DNA from: a virus
Reading direction: 5' to 3' (one strand)
Length of the DNA: 26,622 nt
Virus record (IMG/VR): IMGVR_UViG_3300046010_009443
Span: 1 to 26,622 of that record
A model generated the notes under the pieces. That model made no database searches. It was not told the origin of the DNA and worked only from the letters and a program-made list of their open reading frames with translations. This document shows, piece after piece, positions 17,909 to 25,254 of this stretch. The position numbers were made by a program, and so were the translations under genes. How positions within the stretch are numbered: the stretch's first letter is position 1; every line of letters begins with the position of its first letter.

Positions 17909-17940
17909 AAAATATGATATTATATAATTATTTACTATAA

Positions 17941-20367
17941 TTACTTAGGCTCGTACATTCCTAAGTCAAAATCACCGTTTAGTATATCGTTACCTGCTGA
18001 TTCAAAAGATTTTGGTGGTGTACCATTCTTTCTTTGATCTATTAATTCACTTTGTTGTGTAGCTTGTAACTTTGTTCTGTCGTCTTTTCTGTCCTCTTTA
18101 TAAGACTCTTTATTTTTATAAACTTCTGCTTCAAGTTCTTTTAATCTTTGATTAATTTGAAACTCAAATTCCATAAGTTCTTTTTTCGCTGCAATCTCAC
18201 GCTCCATTTTACCTTGATCTAATTGATCTTCTAATTGAAGCAATTGCATTTTTTGTTGTGTTATAGCTTGCTCTTTCTGTAATGCCATATCAGCAGAAGC
18301 TTGCTGTAATTGAATATTAGAATCCGCTTGAGCTTGCATATTTTGTTGTTGCATTGCTTGATCTCTTTCTAATTTCTTTCTTCTACGTAGCTTTAATAAT
18401 TGGTTTGCTAATTTAAGATTTTTTATATCTCTAATATCGATAGCATCGTCAAGATCTATTAAGCCAGCAGACAATGCTGTTTGTATATTGTTTTCTAGCA
18501 TACCTCTTTCTTCTTCGTCGGGTGCTAATGTTAAGAATATACCAAAGTCATATAGATGCAAGTTTTCCATTTCAGATAATGTAGCAACGTTATGACCACC
18601 TATCTTTTGTATAAACGCTTCTTTTGTTCCAGAGAATTCTAATATATCAGAAATTCTTAATGATAAATTTTCAGCTAGCTCAGCAGTTAAGAATAATCCT
18701 GCGTCTAATATGTGACGTGTAGCAGTGTTTGAATTTGCAGCAGCCATCTTTTGTAAACCAACTAAAGCTTTTCCATCAGGCATTGATCCATCACGAGCTT
18801 CATTTAATCCAGTTGCATCACGTATCATTTGTAAATAATAGTTGTATGTTTGGATTAACATTGGTATTTTATTTCCTCCTGATCCAGTAGATATTTCTTG
18901 AATAGCCATTTTGCCAGGATTCATTCCGCCCTCTTCGGTATATGATCTACCTACAACGCTACCTGTTTGAAAGAACATATTAAGCGCTTCAGCAGCATTA
19001 TAATTTGTTCCGTTTCCTAAATCAACTTCAGCTAAACCATCAACATCAAGGAATATACCATCTGGCACAATTCTTGATAATACTTGTTGTAACTTTAAAT
19101 GCGTTAATTGAATCATGTCAGCAAAACCTGTAACTCTACTAACTAATGATTCTATTTTACCTTTGTACATTCTTGGAGCTACAATACTGTAGTTCATTTT
19201 AACTCTTGTACTATCACTTTTAGGGCGCATCATATTTTTTGCCATTTCCCATTTAAGTAACTTATCAGTACCAAGAATTAATGCTCCTTCAAATAATACC
19301 TCTATTGATCTTTGTAATTTACCGTATTTAGCTTCTAAATCTTCTAATGGCGGATTATATGTGTCATCTCTAACAATAACTTTTGTAGCTCCAGTTGCTG
19401 TTTCTTTAACTTTATACACCTCATTCATATAGGTTTTAAAATTAAAGTATAATACTTGAACTGTATTTGAATCTGATTCGTTATAATTTGTTAATGATCT
19501 ATCGTAAAATCCATTATTTTTGTATGCTTGACTAGATATAGATTGTAATTCGTCATCTGTTAAGCCAGGAAACTGCTTTTTAAGCTCATTTAAAGGCACT
19601 TCTTTAACTTCTCCTACATAATATATGTCGTCAAAATATGGAGACTCTGTGTAAGAGTAAACAAGATTAGCCGGATCCACATATTCTACCTTAACACCTT
19701 CTGTTGGGCTAAAGTAATTTTTTATAGCACCAATACCAATCGTCGTAATGTCATAGTTAACTCTTTTTCTGATTAACTCATAACGATTAGTTTCTAATAA
19801 TGTTTGTATTGCCTGCTCTTCCGCTAATTCAACTTCTTGTTTATAACTAAGCTGCATGTGCAATTCAAGTTCTTCCTGTGAATTTGGCAATAACTCTTGA
19901 GGATTCTCAAACATTTGTATACCGAACTCACTCTCTATAAAGTTGTTCAGTTCTTTTGTTTGTAAATCTCTGATTATAGATTCCATATACTCAGTTCTAC
20001 GGTTAATACCGTATGGATCTTGCGAATATGCTTTTATTTCAAATGTTCTTTCTGATATACCGTTAACAACAATGTCAACAAATTTAGGTATGATTGGAAC
20101 GATCTTCCAGTCTAAGTTTAAATAAGACAAATCGCCATTAATAGCTAATTCATCTTTATACTTTTGTATTGATTGTTCTCCTCTTGAATATAATCTTAAT
20201 CTGTGAAAAGAATGCTGATTACTTCTATACCTAGTTGTACCAGTATCCATTTTAAACCATTCGTCTTGAATAGCTCTACCTACTTTTAAACCGTATTCTC
20301 TAGTTAGTTTTTCAGTATCACTAGCTACTTGACTTGGGAAAAAACTTTTTACAACTGACTCAGCCAT
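17941..20367 (-). CDS. Portal protein
   Basis: An 808-residue protein directly after the terminase gene and before the scaffold and capsid genes. The N-terminal part (residues 1-150) and the long beta/alpha body are followed by a segment of the type MRPKSDSTRVKMNYSIVAPR and a block (IQTYNYYLQMIRDATGLNEA, about residues 512-531) typical of large portal subunits in crAss-like and marine podoviruses. Residues about 660-775 are a Gln/Lys/Glu-rich coiled coil (LQKEQAITQQKMQLLQLEDQ), like the barrel helix of portals that extend into the head. Twelve copies would form the DNA channel at one vertex and bind terminase, then the ring proteins. The 6-base gap to the terminase stop supports co-expression. 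Confidence 0.9.
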   Translation of the reverse strand: MAESVVKSFFPSQVASDTEKLTREYGLKVGRAIQDEWFKMDTGTTRYRSNQHSFHRLRLYSRGEQSIQKYKDELAINGDLSYLNLDWKIVPIIPKFVDIVVNGISERTFEIKAYSQDPYGINRRTEYMESIIRDLQTKELNNFIESEFGIQMFENPQELLPNSQEELELHMQLSYKQEVELAEEQAIQTLLETNRYELIRKRVNYDITTIGIGAIKNYFSPTEGVKVEYVDPANLVYSYTESPYFDDIYYVGEVKEVPLNELKKQFPGLTDDELQSISSQAYKNNGFYDRSLTNYNESDSNTVQVLYFNFKTYMNEVYKVKETATGATKVIVRDDTYNPPLEDLEAKYGKLQRSIEVLFEGALILGTDKLLKWEMAKNMMRPKSDSTRVKMNYSIVAPRMYKGKIESLVSRVTGFADMIQLTHLKLQQVLSRIVPDGIFLDVDGLAEVDLGNGTNYNAAEALNMFFQTGSVVGRSYTEEGGMNPGKMAIQEISTGSGGNKIPMLIQTYNYYLQMIRDATGLNEARDGSMPDGKALVGLQKMAAANSNTATRHILDAGLFLTAELAENLSLRISDILEFSGTKEAFIQKIGGHNVATLSEMENLHLYDFGIFLTLAPDEEERGMLENNIQTALSAGLIDLDDAIDIRDIKNLKLANQLLKLRRRKKLERDQAMQQQNMQAQADSNIQLQQASADMALQKEQAITQQKMQLLQLEDQLDQGKMEREIAAKKELMEFEFQINQRLKELEAEVYKNKESYKEDRKDDRTKLQATQQSELIDQRKNGTPPKSFESAGNDILNGDFDLGMYEPK

Positions 20368-20373
20368 ATTTTT

Positions 20374-22584
20374 TTATCTTATTATTTTTGAATTTGCACC
20401 ATTGTTTGCATACCTTGCAAAACCTAAATTAATCTTTTCTCTTTGGACATTTGCTACCGGCTTATACATATTTCTATTGCATGCCATAATAGCCAGCCCA
20501 GAGCTGATGGAGGCGTCATATTTTGTTCGATCATTTATCTTGAACTTTGTCCAATCGTTTAATGTTCTATTAAAATACATATCACCATACATACCATCTT
20601 CTTTTAATCCAACATAACTATTTATATATGATTCGATAGCTGCTGCGTGAGCTTGCTTCATATCCTCGCTTGAGTTAGGCATTCCACCTATCTCTTTTTC
20701 CGTAGATGATAAATTGTTTATTGTTTTATCTGGCCTATTCATTGAGAAGCCTCTATAACCTCTACGCTTTATATGGTATAATAATCTTGGTTTATTGTTC
20801 TCTGCTAATATAGGCATACCGTAAAAGACACAAGCCATAAGAACATCCTCAAAGAATGTTTCAGCCGTGTCAGGTCTTGCTACATATTCTAAAAAGAACA
20901 TATTTGCGGGAGCATCTTCCATTGAAAACTTAGTCAATCCGTGCAATGCTCCTTTTGATCCACTACCAAATACTGTACCAGATATATCGTAACTATCACA
21001 TCCAAAAGCACCTATATGCTCATTACCTGGATATTTAATACCATTTCTTACAATTACGTTGTTCTGCAAATGATATGGCGGAACCCACGATACTTTAAAC
21101 CTACCGTTTGGGTTTGGTACAAAAATAACTTTTGTATCTGGTATTCCGTGCTCCCACTGAAAACTCCCAGTAGTAACTACATTGGTATTTCTTAAATCTT
21201 GGTTATAATCTATTTGTTCGTATATTTTAGCTAAGTTGAATAAAGACTCTTTTGTCTCATCACGAAATGCGTGATCTTCTGTTCTCGGGAACTGTCTGTA
21301 ATATTCATTTAAAGCATCTTGATCTCCGCGTAAACCGTCAACCTCATTCTCCCAATGTTCAATTACTCCTTGCGTAATCTCTTCTCCACTAGGATCTAAT
21401 GCTGGTTTATCAGGTGTTAAAAATACTGGATGACCATATTGATCAATAAAACCTTCATAGTTCCATTCCATTGGTATAAACAATGAATACAAACCAGATT
21501 TTGTTTGACCATTTTTATTTCTTTTTGTTACGTCAGAATCGTAGTATAATGATTTATAGTTTTCACCTCCTTTATCTAAAGAGTTTGATGTTGATCCCAT
21601 CATACACTTACCAATAATCCTTGATCCTAACCGTAAACACGTTTTAGTAACGCGATAATTATTTAATATGTTATCAGGCTTTAACCACTTTGCGGACTCG
21701 TCATGAACTAATAGTCTTAGCTTCTCCCCGTCATAGCTGTTATCACCTGTGTTTTTCCAATCTACGGTAGTATCTAACCCAGTAAGCCTCTCTGCTTGTG
21801 TTTTAGATTGAATAGATTTTCTTGTCAATTTAGAAGCTGGTACACGATAGGCTAATTCTGTTTTAGGTCTATCCATACCATCCTGTATTGGTTTAAAAAA
21901 GAAAGGATAGTTAGCTGATATTGGCACTACCTTATCTGTAAACATTACTTTTGCGTCATTACCAGTCTTTGATAATATACCAAACCTAGCGTCACTCGTT
22001 ATTGTAGCTTGATTAACTGTTTCTGCCGATGCCATAAATGAGAAACCGGAACGTCTATTTTTTAAATAGCACATACCGTAGCATCTATTATCAGCTTTTA
22101 CAGCCTCCCAAAATATAAAGAACAATCTGTTAGCTTCACGAAAATCAGGTTTACCTACGTCAATCTTTGACCATTGTAGATACATATAATGTGATCCAGT
22201 TATGTATGTTGGAACTCCGTTATTCATAAACCAATGACCATCTTCTCTTCTAGAAAACTCTTCATCAATATACGATTCCCACTTGTTCTTAAAGTGATCT
22301 GGATATTCTCTCCACTCAAATATGCTACCTATAGCTTTAAGCTCTTTTGGATACTCTGCAGCAACCCATTTATCATTACCTTTCGGTAAATTAGATGGAG
22401 CTTTTGGTAATGCAATTCTTAAATTTTGTATTTCGTATATTTCACCAATCTGGCCGTTCTTGCTAATAACAATTACATCATGGTCTTTATCGTAACCGTA
22501 TTTCCAACTCTTAGATTTATTTAGCCTAGATATAGTTGTTAGCTTTATTGGCTCAACAACTTTTAATAACGTTTGCGTATACAT
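20374..22584 (-). CDS. terL: Terminase large subunit (packaging ATPase-nuclease)
   Basis: A 736-residue DNA-packaging motor. The ATPase domain has a P-loop-like segment LKNRRSGFS at residues 174-182, the variant Walker A of crAss-like terminases. A Walker B LRLLVHDE lies at residues 289-296, with Asp295 and Glu296 as the expected Mg-binding and catalytic acids. The coupling-type segment MGSTSN is at 329-334. The nuclease domain carries Asp530 in GAFGCDSYDISG and Glu595 in PILAENNKPR, matching the acidic residues of an RNase H-fold terminase nuclease. A region conserved in this family is GHWFMNNGVPTYITGSHYMY (about 116-135). It translocates DNA through the portal and cuts it. Its ATG shares a base with the preceding gene's TAA (TAATG). 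Confidence 0.95.
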   Translation of the reverse strand: MYTQTLLKVVEPIKLTTISRLNKSKSWKYGYDKDHDVIVISKNGQIGEIYEIQNLRIALPKAPSNLPKGNDKWVAAEYPKELKAIGSIFEWREYPDHFKNKWESYIDEEFSRREDGHWFMNNGVPTYITGSHYMYLQWSKIDVGKPDFREANRLFFIFWEAVKADNRCYGMCYLKNRRSGFSFMASAETVNQATITSDARFGILSKTGNDAKVMFTDKVVPISANYPFFFKPIQDGMDRPKTELAYRVPASKLTRKSIQSKTQAERLTGLDTTVDWKNTGDNSYDGEKLRLLVHDESAKWLKPDNILNNYRVTKTCLRLGSRIIGKCMMGSTSNSLDKGGENYKSLYYDSDVTKRNKNGQTKSGLYSLFIPMEWNYEGFIDQYGHPVFLTPDKPALDPSGEEITQGVIEHWENEVDGLRGDQDALNEYYRQFPRTEDHAFRDETKESLFNLAKIYEQIDYNQDLRNTNVVTTGSFQWEHGIPDTKVIFVPNPNGRFKVSWVPPYHLQNNVIVRNGIKYPGNEHIGAFGCDSYDISGTVFGSGSKGALHGLTKFSMEDAPANMFFLEYVARPDTAETFFEDVLMACVFYGMPILAENNKPRLLYHIKRRGYRGFSMNRPDKTINNLSSTEKEIGGMPNSSEDMKQAHAAAIESYINSYVGLKEDGMYGDMYFNRTLNDWTKFKINDRTKYDASISSGLAIMACNRNMYKPVANVQREKINLGFARYANNGANSKIIR

Positions 22585-22859
22585 TATCTAGATCTTTTTT
22601 CAGCAAAACCTTTAAATGAAGTTTCTTCTTCAACTTTCATTTGTTCACCTGACAATCTTGAATTTTCTGATTCTATTCTTTCGAGTATTTCAAAAGCATC
22701 AAATATTGCTAATTTTTTTGTAGCTGCTGCGTTTTTTAATCTGTCAGCAGAAATATCATCTCCACTATCTACAATTTTTTCTTCAGCAACTTTTATGAGT
22801 TCCTCAACTGCTTTTCTCCCAGCTTGTATTATACTCTTCTTTGTTTCCTCTATGTTCAT
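22584..22859 (-). CDS. Small helical protein upstream of terminase; candidate small terminase subunit
   Basis: A short, almost wholly helical protein. I start it at the Met of MNIEETKKSIIQAGRKAVEE (22859, 91 residues); an in-frame upstream ATG at 22907 would give 107 residues. The downstream start is preferred because it reduces overlap with the co-chaperonin-like gene from 104 to 56 bases. A central block, SADRLKNAAATKKLAIFDAF then EILERIE, is a pattern I recall from marine Bacteroidota phages, but I know no function for it. The end is polar and basic. It terminates on the terminase start codon (TAATG), the position of the small terminase subunit in many phages, so a DNA-recognition role is possible. 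No helix-turn-helix is obvious. Confidence 0.75.
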   Translation of the reverse strand: MNIEETKKSIIQAGRKAVEELIKVAEEKIVDSGDDISADRLKNAAATKKLAIFDAFEILERIESENSRLSGEQMKVEEETSFKGFAEKRSR

Positions 22860-23409
22860 ATTCGATTGTAATAAATTTAGTTGGTATTCGATAAAGTCTT
22901 TTACCATCTATTACAAACTCATATTCAGATCCAGGCTTAAACCCGATTAGAGCACCGGCTTTTATGCCTTGCTCTTTTAATGACTTATCTATATAAACTA
23001 AAACACCAGTTAACGGCTTTTCTTTGTTTAAACTAAATTGATCATCTTCTTTAACGGGTTTTACAAAACAAAATCCTTCAGTAGCTCTCCACTTGTTTTT
23101 TCTTTTGTAAGCATATATCTGGTCTTCTTGTGCGAACCATAAGTCGTTTTCAAAATAACTTTTGCTCCATTTCTCGTTGCCCCGCACGTCGTAGAATCTT
23201 CTAAATACATTGTGATGTAAAATAACTTCATCATCTTTCTTAAGTTCTGAGTTGCCAAATAAAGGTGTAGATAAGACTATACCTTGACGGCTAACGAATG
23301 CGTGATTTTGCAAATCAGTATTAAGTATTAATTCTGTGTCACCTGTTTTTTTTACAGATGTTGTTCTATCTTCTTTAGGCCGTACTATATAGCTAAATGC
23401 ACTTCTCAT
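22804..23409 (-). CDS. Tandem GroES-like co-chaperonin
   Basis: A 201-residue protein that reads as two diverged GroES (Cpn10) beta-barrels. The first runs from FSYIVRPKEDR (residues 5-15) through GIVLSTP (43-49) and KKDDEVILHHNVF (57-69) to EDQIYAYKR (95-103). The second runs from EGFCFVKPVKED (111-122) through LTGVLVYID (133-141) to IKAGALIGFKPGSEYEFV and IDGKRLYRIPTKFITIE (149-183). The order 'VKP...GVxxxxD...vkxGxxxxfkxgxEyExxxDGkxyxi' follows GroES. It probably works with the host GroEL to fold the phage capsid protein, as T4 gp31 does. Gene order next to terminase supports that. Its start overlaps the previous stop in TAATG, and its end overlaps the next gene. It ends in TGA. Confidence 0.72.
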   Translation of the reverse strand: MRSAFSYIVRPKEDRTTSVKKTGDTELILNTDLQNHAFVSRQGIVLSTPLFGNSELKKDDEVILHHNVFRRFYDVRGNEKWSKSYFENDLWFAQEDQIYAYKRKNKWRATEGFCFVKPVKEDDQFSLNKEKPLTGVLVYIDKSLKEQGIKAGALIGFKPGSEYEFVIDGKRLYRIPTKFITIEYEHRGNKEEYNTSWEKSS

Positions 23410-23627
23410 TAGTATTCCAAATTATATTCAATTGCGACCGCCATATTCTTATTAAAATCCTTCCAAGGAATTAACTCGTCTTCTTTTTGAATATAAATGC
23501 AATACCTGTCGGCCTCTTCTATAATGTTAACAATTTTGAAACCATTATATACTTCTTGTCCAACCAGGTAGTGCATTGCTTCATTTTTATAGTCAAGACC
23601 TATGCTTATCTTTCTAATTATATACAT
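23409..23627 (-). CDS. Small conserved phage protein of unknown function
   Basis: A 72-residue protein with mixed alpha/beta composition (IIRKISIGLDYKNEAMHYLV, residues 3-22) and the region GFKIVNIIEEADRYCIYIQK. No signal peptide, membrane segment or catalytic motif is visible. I recall similar short proteins in uncultured marine phages, none characterised. It sits between the 84-residue helical protein and the co-chaperonin-like gene, and its TAA shares a base with the next ATG (TAATG), so it is likely to be translated with the co-chaperonin. No function is proposed. Confidence 0.75.
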   Translation of the reverse strand: MYIIRKISIGLDYKNEAMHYLVGQEVYNGFKIVNIIEEADRYCIYIQKEDELIPWKDFNKNMAVAIEYNLEY

Positions 23628-23642
23628 AGTCTTTAAATTTTA

Positions 23643-23897
23643 TTATTCTACTACTTCAGCATCTTCAATGATCTCAGTATACTCACCAGTTTCTAAGTTC
23701 ACATTAATTTTACCGTAATTAGTTTCAATTGCTTTTTTAGCCGCGTCAAGCTTCATACTTAAATCAGCATGCAAGTGCATAGCGTGGTGTTTTCTAAACT
23801 CAAATTCTAATACTTCGTTTTCTACTTTTTGAGTTGCAGAAATTAATTCTTTGATTTCAGCTAATTCTTGTTCTGTAATTGTTTTAACTTTTTTCAT
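23643..23897 (-). CDS. Small helical phage protein of unknown function
   Basis: An 84-residue protein. Residues 1-65 are a helical, coiled-coil-like stretch rich in Glu, Lys and Ala (TITEQELAEIKELISATQKV) with a His cluster (FRKHHAMHLHADLS, about residues 34-47). The end is a short beta region with a GKINVNLETGEYTE pattern and an acidic tail. Proteins of this shape, a helical hairpin followed by a 'YGxIxxxxxTGEYxE' end, are common small late proteins in phages of many hosts. I do not know what they do. It lies after the spanin gene and 15 bases before the next. The His cluster is not arranged as a known metal site. Confidence 0.78.
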   Translation of the reverse strand: MKKVKTITEQELAEIKELISATQKVENEVLEFEFRKHHAMHLHADLSMKLDAAKKAIETNYGKINVNLETGEYTEIIEDAEVVE

Positions 23898-23935
23898 TTT
23901 TAATTATATTTAATTGTTAATATTTATATTATTAC

Positions 23936-24412
23936 CTATATGCCTGTAAAAATAAGTCTTATCTGTTTTCTGTAAGCTATCAATACTAAAATAAGTAATA
24001 CTAGTATGATCCACCAATAGAATTCAGAGCTTTTTTTCTCGGTATTTTTAACAAGCACTTTATTCTTATCAGATACTGCTGTTTTTGATTGTTTTAAGCT
24101 CGTTTTAGACGCTTTTTCTTTTTTAGAATATAAACTGTTGTCTTTTGTCTTTTTAACCTTTACTCGAGCGTTTTTTATTTTTACACCATTAAACACAATT
24201 TCTTTTGTTGTGTCTATTGGCTCAAGTTCGTACTCGCAGCTTTCTACGTCGTATTTTAATTCTTCAAAGACTTCTTTCGTTATTGAATCTTTTTGCTCAA
24301 CAACTTGTTCAACCTTCGTTTCATTTTCAATAATTGTTTTATCAACCTTACGAGCGCCGCAAGATTGCAAAATTATTGATAGTATTATTAAAATTAAGTA
24401 TATTTTTTTCAT
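23936..24412 (-). CDS. Unimolecular spanin (u-spanin)
   Basis: A 158-residue envelope protein. I start it at the ATG at 24412, because an upstream in-frame start at 24466 would bury the signal peptide behind 18 charged residues. From 24412 it begins MKKIYLILIILSIILQSC, a lipoprotein signal with lipobox LQSC and a mature Cys at residue 18. A charged middle follows (residues 20-125: Lys/Glu/Ser/Thr-rich, with KVEQVVEQKDSITKEVFEEL). The C-terminus has a membrane helix (WWIILVLLILVLIAY, residues 133-147) and a basic tail. An outer-membrane lipid anchor plus a C-terminal inner-membrane helix in one chain is the definition of a u-spanin, as in T1 gp11. It would fuse the two membranes after the endolysin acts. 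The ATG shares a base with the endolysin stop. It ends in TAG. Confidence 0.85.
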   Translation of the reverse strand: MKKIYLILIILSIILQSCGARKVDKTIIENETKVEQVVEQKDSITKEVFEELKYDVESCEYELEPIDTTKEIVFNGVKIKNARVKVKKTKDNSLYSKKEKASKTSLKQSKTAVSDKNKVLVKNTEKKSSEFYWWIILVLLILVLIAYRKQIRLIFTGI

Positions 24413-24876
24413 TATCCTTTTATTTGAAAGTGCATACAGTCTTTTTCCCATAGATCGCCTCCCCACTCAAATCCGTGTTTCTTGAATATTTCTATCATCT
24501 GCTTATATTCAGGTTTTGAGAATTGAGCTTTGGTTATTTTTGTATTCATACCGTTTCTAGATGGATCTAAGTCAATTGCTATTGCCCAAGAATGTGTACT
24601 CCAATCATTGGCAGCCCTCATTTTTCTAAAGTTAAAGCAACCCCCAAATAGATCGATACCTAATTCTTTTATTTTGTTATATCCATAAACTCGCATAAGT
24701 TCATTGAATACGTTTAAGAATTTATCAGCAACAAGCTTATGGCACCTCATTTTGTGTACAACTGTGTCAATATCCCACGCAAGACGCATAGGGTATGGTA
24801 ATTGTATTGTAACTAGATAACCATCACCTGTTTGGTTTGGTTTACCGTATTTAGCTATCCTCTCCTTTGTTGTCAT
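24412..24876 (-). CDS. M15-family peptidase endolysin
   Basis: A 154-residue cell-wall peptidase of the M15 (VanY/L-alanyl-D-glutamate peptidase-like) type. The zinc site is visible: His95 and Asp102 in STHSWAIAIDLDPSRN, and His149 in GFEWGGDLWEKDCMHF (a GG-W...D-MHF block). The usual Gly of the SxHxxGxAxD motif is Ala98 here. Residues 1-90 form the N-terminal lead-in with no signal peptide, so the enzyme needs a holin to reach the peptidoglycan. It is a compact single-domain enzyme without a cell-wall binding domain, as usual for phages of Gram-negative hosts. Its start lies inside the 59-residue membrane gene (26-base overlap), and its stop is TAA shared with the spanin start. Bond specificity cannot be told. 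Confidence 0.88.
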   Translation of the reverse strand: MTTKERIAKYGKPNQTGDGYLVTIQLPYPMRLAWDIDTVVHKMRCHKLVADKFLNVFNELMRVYGYNKIKELGIDLFGGCFNFRKMRAANDWSTHSWAIAIDLDPSRNGMNTKITKAQFSKPEYKQMIEIFKKHGFEWGGDLWEKDCMHFQIKG

Positions 24877-25030
24877 TTAATTTTCTTTTTACTAATTCGA
24901 TTGTTTTTAAGATAGTATACACTATCGATGCTAGCAGAAGAATAACCTTCAAGGTATTCTCTATATTAGTAAAACTCATGGCCATTGCTAAGCTGTTGAA
25001 CCCGTAAATTTTTAAATCGTTAGTTGACAT
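24851..25030 (-). CDS. 59-residue single-membrane-segment protein in the lysis cassette
   Basis: A short gene nested between its neighbours: its ATG at 25030 lies 11 bases inside the end of the holin-like gene and its TAA is 26 bases inside the endolysin gene. The protein starts MSTNDLKIYGFNSLAMAMSF and has one hydrophobic helix (LKVILLLASIVYTILKTIEL, residues 27-46), then a basic stretch (VKRKLNDNKG). One membrane segment with a basic flank and a position between a holin-like gene and an endolysin gene suggest a second holin, an antiholin or a regulator of lysis timing. No family is recognised. The overlaps imply translational coupling. It is a real coding candidate rather than a shadow because it keeps its frame exactly from an overlapping start to an overlapping stop in a packed operon. 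Confidence 0.65.
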   Translation of the reverse strand: MSTNDLKIYGFNSLAMAMSFTNIENTLKVILLLASIVYTILKTIELVKRKLNDNKGEDS

Positions 25031-25220
25031 TCTTTGCTCTCATTAATCGTTCAACAATATTTGTGGCTCCTTCTATACCAACATACATTGTTGCCAGTAT
25101 AGTCCAGTCAGCAGATTCAAGATTGTTTGTAAATAAAGCTACCGATCCAACGAATAGCACGCTTAACTTTCTACTCACCCATTTGTTGAGGAATAAATCT
25201 ATTTTCTCTTTTCTGCTCAT
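25020..25220 (-). CDS. Holin-like small membrane protein
   Basis: A 66-residue protein with a charged N-terminus (MSRKEKIDLFLNKWVSRK) and two hydrophobic stretches: LSVLFVGSVALFT at residues about 19-31, and WTILATMYVGIEGATNIV at about 39-56. A Lys/Arg-rich C-terminal end follows (ERLMRAKN). Small size, two membrane segments with charged ends, and position just upstream of a 59-residue membrane protein, an endolysin and a spanin make it the likely holin. It would form inner-membrane holes at a set time to release the endolysin. The start follows an AT-rich leader. A membrane-anchored structural protein is a less likely alternative. Confidence 0.7.
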   Translation of the reverse strand: MSRKEKIDLFLNKWVSRKLSVLFVGSVALFTNNLESADWTILATMYVGIEGATNIVERLMRAKNVN

Positions 25221-25254
25221 ACCTAATTATTTATAATTTATTATTTACGTGGTT

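Noticed and set aside
20374-22584. Apparent missing canonical Walker A (GxxxxGKS) in the terminase
   Set aside because: LKNRRSGFS is the family variant I associate with crAss-like terminases, not a defect.
22573-22950. Plus-strand frame of 125 codons
   Set aside because: Antisense to the pre-terminase and co-chaperonin-like genes; product is Ser/Phe-rich and carries no signal of coding.
23061-23258. Minus-strand frame of 65 codons
   Set aside because: Lies wholly inside the co-chaperonin-like gene in another frame, with no independent evidence.
24413-24466. Upstream start giving a 176-residue spanin
   Set aside because: It would place 18 charged residues before a clean lipoprotein signal; the ATG at 24412 is coupled to the endolysin stop.
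24138-24485. Plus-strand frame of 115 codons
   Set aside because: Antisense to the spanin and endolysin genes, and rich in Ser/Phe/Thr as expected of the complement of Lys/Glu-rich coding.
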